Below are positions 59,066 through 64,000 of a stretch of 64,000 nucleotides of DNA, one piece after another. This DNA is from Devosia enhydra (lineage in GTDB: Bacteria > Pseudomonadota > Alphaproteobacteria > Rhizobiales > Devosiaceae). The position numbers were made by a program, and so were the translations under genes. The first letter of the stretch is position 1, and every line of letters starts with the position of its first letter. The notes under the pieces are model-generated. The model saw only the letters and a program-made list of their open reading frames with translations, did no database searches and was not told the DNA's origin. The stretch lies in assembly GCF_900119845.1 (NCBI RefSeq), contig NZ_FPKU01000002.1, forward strand, positions 653,381 through 717,380. Reading direction: 5' to 3'.

Positions 59066-59542
59066 TCAGTGCGGGCGCAGGGCGATGAGCCGCAGCCGCA
59101 GGGTTTCGGCCTCCGCCCCTGCGCTAACGAGTGCGGCGGCCCGGTGGTTCAGTTGCCATCGGGCGAAGTCCCAGTCCGGCGCCGAAAGCGACGGCGGGCT
59201 CACCGGCAGGTAGGCATCGGCCTCGAAGAGTTCGGCCTCCACCATCACGGGCAGGGGCAGCCGCCGGTAGCCCTCCCCCTCCCAGGCATCGAGCAGGTCG
59301 CGCTCGAAGGCCGTGAGCCCGAGGACCAGCAGACCCTCGGCGGCGTGGCCCGGGCTGCGCGCCAGCACCGGCCAGGGGTGGCGCGCAAGGGCGACGGCCC
59401 GCCAGCCGGGCGCTGCGGCCGGCAGCAGCGCAGTGTGCGGCACCGGCCTGCCGAGCAGCCGCATCAGCAGTTCGGGGTCGCGCAGCGTGCCATAGACGAA
59501 AAGGCGGGCCGGCTCGTCGCGCTGTGCGTTCAGTGTGGCCAT
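59066..59542 (-). CDS. gamma-glutamylcyclotransferase family (AIG2-like) protein
   Basis: A 158-residue protein of the GGCT fold. The substrate loop FVYGTLRDPELLMRLLG is diagnostic (YGTL), followed by GWRAVALARHPWPVLAR, GLLVLGLTAFERDLLDAWEGEGYRR with the catalytic glutamate region, and AEADAYL-like ending segments. Members release 5-oxoproline from gamma-glutamyl amines or peptides; the true substrate here is unknown. It is the leftward first gene of a pair with the MBL hydrolase. Confidence 0.88.
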   Translation of the reverse strand: MATLNAQRDEPARLFVYGTLRDPELLMRLLGRPVPHTALLPAAAPGWRAVALARHPWPVLARSPGHAAEGLLVLGLTAFERDLLDAWEGEGYRRLPLPVMVEAELFEADAYLPVSPPSLSAPDWDFARWQLNHRAAALVSAGAEAETLRLRLIALRPH

Positions 59543-59895
59543 TGCGCTCGATTGTCCTCGTGTCTGGCAACGCTACACCACCTCCCGGCTCAAAGTCAGA
59601 GCACGGCCCCAAAAAGCACAGACGCATGCGCGGATCGGACGCGCCGTCGGGCATCCGTTCCAAGGCTTGGTTTGCGCCACCGCCACGCGCAGCTCGCCTG
59701 TGGAGACGGTCCTTTCGCGCTCTTTGATGCGGCAGTTGAGGCGAGGCCTTGCAGCTGACGGTTGGGGATTGACCGCCTGGCTCTGGCGATCCACCAGATC
59801 GGCATGAGACTGCGCAAGGGTGTTGCAGGGCCGGTCGCGCTATGCCATAAGCCACCCCGTCTCGACCGGCCTTCAGGGCCAAGTGCAGACCTCGC
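59543..59895. other. non-coding gap upstream of tRNA-Ser
   Basis: About 350 bases with no supportable gene. The only feature is the promoter-like pair at 59823-59851 facing tRNA-Ser. Confidence 0.5.
59823..59851 (+). promoter_or_regulatory. likely promoter of tRNA-Ser
   Basis: TTGCAG and CATAAG are separated by 17 bases and lie 45 bases before the tRNA 5' end. Confidence 0.4.
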
Positions 59896-59985
59896 GGAGA
59901 GGTGGCAGAGTGGTCGAATGCACCGCACTCGAAATGCGGCGTGGGGGCAACTCCACCGGGGGTTCGAATCCCTCCCTCTCCGCCA
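59896..59985 (+). tRNA. tRNA-Ser (anticodon CGA)
   Basis: A 90-base class II tRNA. The acceptor is GGAGAGG/CCTCTCC and the anticodon stem is CCGCA/TGCGG with loop CTCGAAA, giving anticodon CGA. The variable arm is long (GTGGGGGCAACTCCAC) and the T arm is GGGGG-TTCGAAT-CCCTC type. Discriminator G and encoded CCA follow at 59982-59985. Immediately after it the base composition changes, so its 3' end is the probable attachment site of the element to the right. Confidence 0.96.
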
Positions 59986-60238
59986 CCTATCTGAAGATTG
60001 TGCAGTCAAAACAATTTCTTATGTTTTGGCCCGTATTTTCAACCCACATTTCATACCACATTCGCCCCGTTTACCCTGAGCAGGGCCACTGGCTTGCCAC
60101 CTGCGCGTGCTCTTTGAACGAACGCGATGCATGCGGTGGGCACGACAGAGTCGCCTTGCCCCGCCTCCCCCCATTCGGACACCGGCACGATCGCTTTGCG
60201 GAAATCGCAAACACGGGCTCGCGGTATTATAAATAATG
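59986..60238. other. non-coding start of the atypical region
   Basis: No gene is visible. The sequence moves from GC-rich to AT-rich; no second copy of the tRNA-Ser 3' end was seen here or further right within the window. Confidence 0.4.
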
Positions 60239-60267
60239 TTGACTTGATTGACAATATACCTTATAAT
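60239..60267 (+). promoter_or_regulatory. consensus sigma-70 promoter
   Basis: TTGACT at 60239-60244, a 17-base AT-rich spacer and TATAAT at 60262-60267 match the consensus almost completely. It points to the gene at 60396 and leaves a leader of roughly 120 bases. Such a strong E. coli-like promoter is unusual next to this GC-rich chromosome. Confidence 0.7.
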
Positions 60268-60297
60268 TGTCCTATTCAAAGAAATTATTGGAACAGA

Positions 60298-60321
60298 GAG
60301 AATGAGGAATTCTTCATTCTC
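60298..60321 (+). promoter_or_regulatory. 24-base near-perfect palindrome in the leader
   Basis: GAGAATGA and TCATTCTC flank GGAATTCT, making a palindrome broken only at the two positions next to the central GAATTC. It could be an operator downstream of the promoter or an RNA hairpin in the leader. Confidence 0.5.
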
Positions 60322-60346
60322 ATAATTCCTATTCTGATATGCCCAA

Positions 60347-60363
60347 AGCGACTTTTCGTCGCT
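60347..60363 (+). promoter_or_regulatory. leader hairpin before the HUH-like gene
   Basis: AGCGAC-TTTTC-GTCGCT forms a 6-base stem 33 bases before the ATG at 60396. Together with the palindrome at 60298 it gives a structured leader, possibly an attenuator. Confidence 0.4.
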
Positions 60364-60395
60364 AATGTCTTCTATTACCTATAATTACTTAACAT

Positions 60396-61019
60396 ATGGA
60401 TTCATTAATGACACTTCACCTGAAAGGTCCCGGATTTCGCGACCATTACCAACAACATATCGTCACTTACGCACAACAAAAACCGACATTAAGACCATAC
60501 TTTTTGACGAAAGATTTCTATAGTACCGGTTATCGCGATGCACCAACGATGTGCCATCGCATCTTCCAACTTAATGCCCTGTTTTATATCAGGCTCGTTT
60601 CTGCCCTGATTAAAAATTACCAGAGACCAGGAAAACGTCACCTTCAACCCAGAAGTTTCGATTTCCTAGACATCCCTGGCTCCCGCCAATCCGTGAGCCC
60701 ATCGCAATTAGCAATGTCCGAGTGGCCCCATATCCACTCGATCATCTTTATCGACCCCACCATCTTGCCATCGTTCGAAACGCTGTCTCAGCAACGCTTC
60801 CAGAGCATCACACGCTTCCGATACAGCGACGGCACTCAACCTTTGCTGCCTCTCAAGAGCGTCGATGCACGTCCCATCACCCACAACCTTGGCGGGGTCG
60901 TCAGCTACGCAACCAAGCTGTTCCGCACCACCGGCATCATGGCCTTGAACGGCAACGCGACGCTGTTTGACCAAATGCCGCATAGCCAAAGCCGAAGCGC
61001 CGCAGCGACGCACCCATAA
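60396..61019 (+). CDS. hypothetical protein with HUH-endonuclease (Rep)-like motifs
   Basis: I do not recognise a named family, but three short motifs fall in the order seen in rolling-circle Rep and transposase HUH endonucleases. They are YFLTK (residues 35-39, motif I type), PHIHSIIF (111-118, His-x-His on a hydrophobic strand) and SYATK (170-174, Tyr-x-x-Lys). The 207-residue length suits a bare Rep catalytic domain without helicase. Codon use and composition are more AT-rich than the chromosome to the left. No clear ribosome site precedes the ATG at 60396, but a strong promoter lies upstream. A replication or integration role for the surrounding element is inference; a domesticated or decayed copy is possible. 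Confidence 0.5.
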   Translation: MDSLMTLHLKGPGFRDHYQQHIVTYAQQKPTLRPYFLTKDFYSTGYRDAPTMCHRIFQLNALFYIRLVSALIKNYQRPGKRHLQPRSFDFLDIPGSRQSVSPSQLAMSEWPHIHSIIFIDPTILPSFETLSQQRFQSITRFRYSDGTQPLLPLKSVDARPITHNLGGVVSYATKLFRTTGIMALNGNATLFDQMPHSQSRSAAATHP

Positions 61020-61228
61020 TTCAAGGGTCTGGTCATCGATTGCAGTGGGTGAAATCGCCTTTGAGACAGGTCGATTACCCCATGACCAGCATCGGATGAT
61101 GAATGGTCGTCACACTCACTGTTTGACCAACGGCTCCGGCGAACGCAGCACAGCATTCCCTCAGGAGCACCTCGAAGGTCACGGTGACCGAATGTCCCTC
61201 GAGCAGCACTTTGCCAGGGCGCCTGCTC

Positions 61229-61402
61229 ATGACAACCCCGTACTCAACTTATGGGTGGAAGAGATTTGAGGGAGCACCTCAAGACGCGTGGTTCCTGAAA
61301 AGACTTGCCGAACTATCGTCGCTAGAATCGCCATCACAATTTCTGCCAGAATGGCGCTCATTACCCCGTATTCAGCCCAGATTGGAAGAGTATCCCGATT
61401 GA
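61229..61402 (+). CDS. small hypothetical protein
   Basis: A 57-residue frame starting MTTPYSTYGWKRFEGAPQDA and continuing with leucine- and arginine-containing helices to EEYPD. The amino-acid mix looks protein-like (aromatics and charged residues balanced), and CCAGGGCG precedes the ATG. No family is recognised. It lies 57 bases before the membrane-protein fragment gene and could share its transcript. The call is tentative; the overlapping frame ending at 61269 looks less convincing. Confidence 0.35.
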   Translation: MTTPYSTYGWKRFEGAPQDAWFLKRLAELSSLESPSQFLPEWRSLPRIQPRLEEYPD

Positions 61403-61459
61403 CGGGCAACTCCAAGAAATTTAGCAAGAAAACGCACTGGCTGGACGAAGGCAAATAAC

Positions 61460-61657
61460 ATGACTCTGTCAGTGCGTACGACTCTCGGACTAACTTTCGC
61501 CCTGCTATGGTCGAAATCCGCGACCGATGCCCCGGAAGCGTATGATTGGTCGGACTTCTATATCGGTGTAATTGGCAGCGGCACCATCGGAAACAATAAG
61601 ACCTCTGCCAATTATGGCGCCGAACCGATCGAAGACGCAGATTCGGATTATCGGTAA
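61460..61657 (+). pseudogene. N-terminal fragment of an outer-membrane beta-barrel (Omp25/31-like) protein
   Basis: The 65-residue product has a signal peptide-like start (MTLSVRTTLGLTFALLW) and then AYDWSDFYIGVIGSG, very close to the mature N-terminus of alphaproteobacterial Omp25/31-type barrels (a W-S-G-F-Y-x-G-V pattern). It stops at TAA 61655 after only the first strand or so. No continuation is seen in other frames, because a hairpin with A/T tract follows at once. AAGG eight bases before the ATG is a reasonable ribosome site, so a short peptide may still be made. Confidence 0.5.
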
Positions 61658-61683
61658 AAAAGCGACGCTGGGGGTGCGTCGCT
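61656..61683 (-). terminator. rho-independent terminator on the minus strand
   Basis: Read leftward, AGCGACGC-ACCCCCA-GCGTCGCT is followed by TTTTTTACC. The 8-base stem abuts the stop of the fragment gene at 61460. It would stop a leftward transcript, perhaps from the small gene at 62101-62259. Confidence 0.6.
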
Positions 61684-61788
61684 TACTGCAGTAAATGACC
61701 ATATATCTGCGAAGGCGCTCGGTAGCCCTACATAAGCGAGCGGCATATATTTGTATTTTAGTAATATGCTTTCGCAATTCTACTAATG

Positions 61789-61820
61789 GGGGCGCCTATA
61801 GGCGTCCCTTTTTTTATTTT
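61789..61820 (+). terminator. rho-independent terminator on the plus strand
   Basis: GGGCGCC-TATA-GGCGTCCC, an 8-base stem with one wobble pair, is followed by TTTTTTTATTTT. It is a textbook terminator. The transcript it ends must pass through the fragment gene at 61460 or start just downstream of it, as no gene lies directly before it. Confidence 0.85.
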
Positions 61821-61919
61821 CTATTTCTATGCTGGCTAGCGATCAGGACACCTACAAACCACTGGTCTGAACGGTCCCTGGCACTTGAGTCCGTCTCGTT
61901 CGCAACCAGACTCCCGAAT

Positions 61920-62030
61920 GTTCACCTCGATTGTGAACGGTGCGTGCGTCCCCATCTCTGCTGTTCAGAGATCAGGTCAGAACTCCCCTCATCGCCACAG
62001 TCCAGTCTGCCAGAACCACGTCTGACCTGA
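61920..62030. repeat. cluster of three inverted repeats
   Basis: GTTCAC-CTCGATT-GTGAAC (61920-61938) and ATCTCTG-CTGTT-CAGAGAT (61954-61972) are perfect hairpins. A 10-base pair TCAGGTCAGA (61972-61981) and TCTGACCTGA (62021-62030) encloses 39 bases. The density in 111 bases suggests a structured RNA, a recombination site or a single-strand origin. Which of these it is cannot be decided from sequence. Confidence 0.5.
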
Positions 62031-62100
62031 GATCCAGGTTCCGCTCTATGACCGAGGGACAACCCCAACGATCGTTGCTCCTGGTCTTCCGTATCCAGAG

Positions 62101-62259
62101 TTACCGAACAACACGCGGCGGCATCAGGATCTGGGGGTTACCGTACTGCCTCTTGACCATCTCGAGTGCCACTTGTGGTGAATCTGCATCGACCCGCACG
62201 TCCTGGGCAAAACCGGCAATCCGGATCTTGACCTCATAAGTTCTGGTGAACGCCCCCAT
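62101..62259 (-). CDS. 52-residue conserved-looking small protein
   Basis: The minus strand carries ATG at 62259 preceded by AGGAGG with a 4-base spacer, one of the best ribosome sites in the window. The product begins MGAFTRTYEVKIRIAGFAQD, continues VRVDADSPQVALEMVKRQYG and ends PPRVVR. The pattern of alternating hydrophobic residues, then a helix and QYG, resembles short alpha/beta proteins often found in mobile elements; I cannot name the family. It is divergent from the phosphatase/ADP-ribosylglycohydrolase gene, and a 9-base inverted repeat lies just upstream. Confidence 0.6.
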   Translation of the reverse strand: MGAFTRTYEVKIRIAGFAQDVRVDADSPQVALEMVKRQYGNPQILMPPRVVR

Positions 62260-62270
62260 CTCGCCTCCTC

Positions 62271-62305
62271 ATGATCTCGATCACCTCGTCGTTCTACGAG
62301 ATCAT
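62271..62305 (-). promoter_or_regulatory. inverted repeat abutting the small gene's ribosome site
   Basis: ATGATCTCG (62271-62279) and CGAGATCAT (62297-62305) form a perfect 9-base pair around 17 bases. It ends next to the AGGAGG of the 52-residue gene. It may be an operator in the divergent promoter region or a leader hairpin that controls translation. Confidence 0.5.
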
Positions 62306-62517
62306 CGGTTTGACCGTTCCTCACAGTCACTGCCAACTCTGTTCCAGGCGTTTTCTGCATGGACCATACGGTACCAAGCACCAAATCCATTCCCTTCAGC
62401 GCCTCGTCCCGTTGCAAAATTCGCTTATTTCTGCTACGTTTAGGTCTTCTCCATTTTCACTCTTTGCGCGCAGGCAAGTCCATGTGATTTGCCCTGCACG
62501 GCCATGCCATTCAATTC

Positions 62518-63996
62518 ATGAGGTCATCGATCAAAACCAGCGAAACACCCCCCCTGCGGATTGCAACAATAGGCCTTGGCCATGGTCACGGTTCGCTTGG
62601 CATCACCTTCTGTCCAGGAAAAAAGCAGAGCGACAGCGTCAGCGGTCCCTGGGACCGAGACCTGGATGCTGATCTCGACATCATAGTCGCCTGGAACGCA
62701 GCAGCGGTTCTGACCCTCCTGGAGCCCTTCGAGCTTGATGAGCTGCAGGTGCCTCATCTGGGGCAGCGGGTGACCCAAAGGGACATAGACTGGTTCCACC
62801 TCCCCATCGTTGATGTCTCAGTTCCCGATGAGGCCTTTGAAGAGGCCTGGTTGAGCGTGGGCGAGGCCCTGCGGACAAAACTGCGCAATGGCCTCAACGT
62901 CCTGGTGCACTGCAAGGGAGGCCTTGGTCGGGCAGGGACAATAGTTGCACGGCTTCTGGTCGAACTTGGGGTCGACCCTCAGTCTGCCATCGAACTGGTT
63001 CGCTCCGTTCGTCCCGGAGCCATCGAGACGAGACAACAGGAGGACCACGTCCTCAGTACTGTCCGCGTGCCCCCGGTATCGCAGAACACACACGCGCATC
63101 GAGACCGGGCAGTTGGCGCCCTCATCGGTCTGGCAGTCGGTGATGCCATTGGCACCACACTCGAGTTCGCTCCTCGAGATGATCATGCCCCACCTCTGAC
63201 AGACATGGTGGGGGGTGGACCCTTTGGTCTGGCGGTCGGACAGTGGACCGATGACACCGCGATGGCCTGGGCCCTGGCAGACAGTCTGGCATCCACAGAG
63301 ACCTTCAAACCCCATGACCTGGCGGATCGATTTGTCTCCTGGTGGCGACAGGGGAGGTATTCCAGCACGGGCCAATGCTTTGATATCGGTCTGACGACAC
63401 GCTCGGCACTGCATCATCATGAACGCACTGGAGACCCGTTCTCCGGGCCCACTGATCCCTCAACTGCAGGCAATGGCTCGCTGATGCGCGTGTCACCTGT
63501 GGCCATTCGATACTGGAATAGCGCAGGCGTCATGGCTCAGGTTGCTGCCGATCAGAGCAGGGTCACCCATGGGGCTCCTGAAGCAATCGAGGCCTGCATC
63601 CTGTTTTGTGAAATCCTCGCTGACGCGATCGCCGGCAAACCCAAGTCAGAGGTCCTGCGCTCGCGAACCGGCACCTACACAACCAAGGTCAGCGAAATCG
63701 CCTCTGGCAGCTGGACGTCCAAGAGGCGCTCCGAAATACGCGGCACCGGCTACGTCCTCGATGCTCTCGAAGCCTCACTCTGGTGCGTGGATCAGACAAC
63801 CACTTTCGAGAGTGCGGTGCTCATGGCTGCCAATTTGCGCGAAGATGCCGATACCACTGCAGCAATCACAGGGCAGCTCTCTGGGGCACTCTATGGCAAC
63901 TCCGCCATTCCGCTACGCTGGCGCAACAGCATCTCAAAAAGTCGCGAACTTCACCTCATTGCAGACCGTCTGTTCAGCAAATCCATCAGGGGATGA
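62518..63996 (+). CDS. CDKN3-like phosphatase fused to ADP-ribosylglycohydrolase
   Basis: A 492-residue soluble two-domain protein. Residues 10-185 match the CDKN3/dual-specificity phosphatase fold. They include LRIATIGLGHGHGSLGITF and GPWDRDLDADLDIIVAWNAA, a candidate general acid D99 in LPIVDVSVPD, and the P-loop HCKGGLGRAGT (C132, R138). Residues 196-490 are a DraG-type ADP-ribosylglycohydrolase: GALIGLAVGDAIG, the metal ligands in GQWTDDTAMAW, GNGSLMRVSP and EDADTTAAITGQLSGALYG. All catalytic residues appear intact. It would remove ADP-ribose and phosphate from an unknown target. The start at 62518 lacks a strong ribosome site but matches the domain start. Its TGA overlaps a following ATG. 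Confidence 0.85.
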   Translation: MRSSIKTSETPPLRIATIGLGHGHGSLGITFCPGKKQSDSVSGPWDRDLDADLDIIVAWNAAAVLTLLEPFELDELQVPHLGQRVTQRDIDWFHLPIVDVSVPDEAFEEAWLSVGEALRTKLRNGLNVLVHCKGGLGRAGTIVARLLVELGVDPQSAIELVRSVRPGAIETRQQEDHVLSTVRVPPVSQNTHAHRDRAVGALIGLAVGDAIGTTLEFAPRDDHAPPLTDMVGGGPFGLAVGQWTDDTAMAWALADSLASTETFKPHDLADRFVSWWRQGRYSSTGQCFDIGLTTRSALHHHERTGDPFSGPTDPSTAGNGSLMRVSPVAIRYWNSAGVMAQVAADQSRVTHGAPEAIEACILFCEILADAIAGKPKSEVLRSRTGTYTTKVSEIASGSWTSKRRSEIRGTGYVLDALEASLWCVDQTTTFESAVLMAANLREDADTTAAITGQLSGALYGNSAIPLRWRNSISKSRELHLIADRLFSKSIRG

Positions 63997-64000
63997 TGGA
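63996..64000 (+). other. possible start of the next gene, cut by the window edge
   Basis: The stop of the fusion gene reads TGATGGA, so an ATG at 63996 shares a base with it. This is the usual form of a translationally coupled operon; only two more bases are visible. Confidence 0.3.

Larger units (their letters stand above)
61684..62100. other. non-coding, structure-rich stretch
   Basis: About 420 bases without a convincing gene; it contains the plus-strand terminator at 61789 and the inverted-repeat block at 61920-62030. Frames crossing the terminator are not credible. Confidence 0.45.

Noticed and set aside
59573-59807. Short frames on both strands before tRNA-Ser
   Set aside because: No ribosome site, no motif and arginine/proline-rich products.
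60967-61269. 100-codon plus-strand frame after the HUH-like gene
   Set aside because: Overlaps both neighbours, lacks a ribosome site and has no recognisable pattern.
61695-62030. 111-codon plus-strand frame
   Set aside because: Runs through a textbook terminator and the inverted-repeat cluster.
62124-62417. 97-codon minus-strand frame over the 52-residue gene
   Set aside because: The alternative frame starting at 62259 has a far better ribosome site and a more protein-like product.
59960-64000. Second copy of the tRNA-Ser 3' end as an attR site
   Set aside because: Searched by eye and not found in the window; the element must end further right if it is one.

Overview
The window is very GC-rich chromosomal DNA from an alphaproteobacterium. 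The best guess is Hyphomicrobiales, close to Devosia or Pelagibacterium. This rests on gene neighbourhoods typical of that class: an F1 operon atpHAGDC, hemC-hemD-mic60-hemY, tsaD-gpsA-yciI-EVE, envC-ctpA-deacetylase-rppH, tandem IalB proteins, priA near xerC, and polyamine synthesis by the carboxyspermidine route. The genus is inference; no 16S gene is present.

Layout. 1-10.2 kb: a LysR regulator running off the left edge, two membrane/periplasmic proteins, deoD, a siderophore-interacting flavoprotein, a glutaminase fused to STAS and cyclic-nucleotide domains, the proton-pumping pyrophosphatase hppA, a DUF167 gene and yggT. 10.2-22.4 kb: a possible small RNA, dedA, typA, a GGDEF-EAL signalling protein, argG, a LysE exporter, rlmJ, a Pmp3-like peptide, rlmN with an HNH gene, two IalB paralogues and thpR. 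22.6-29.9 kb: a plus-strand run of BI-1, GNAT, rlmH, envC-like, ctpA, divergent deacetylase, rppH and an Asp/Glu racemase, ending at a strong bidirectional terminator. 29.9-38 kb (minus): atpHAGDC, a BrnT/BrnA toxin-antitoxin pair and priA. 38-49.6 kb: an L,D-transpeptidase, xerC, an EamA transporter, ilvD, an SH3 protein, an M23 peptidase broken by an in-frame amber codon, nspC and its partner dehydrogenase, and two oxidoreductases. 49.6-59.5 kb: a GT25 glycosyltransferase, tRNA-Thr(CGT), the haem/Mic60 operon, the tsaD operon, an MBL hydrolase and a GGCT protein.

At 59.9 kb a tRNA-Ser(CGA) marks an abrupt change. From there to the right edge the DNA is more AT-rich and sparsely coding, with canonical promoter and terminator signals, many inverted repeats, small or broken genes, a protein with HUH-endonuclease-like motifs, a tiny divergent gene, and a two-domain protein joining a CDKN3-like phosphatase to an ADP-ribosylglycohydrolase. 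I read this as the left end of an integrated element or genomic island that continues beyond the window. It is the least explained part of the sequence.
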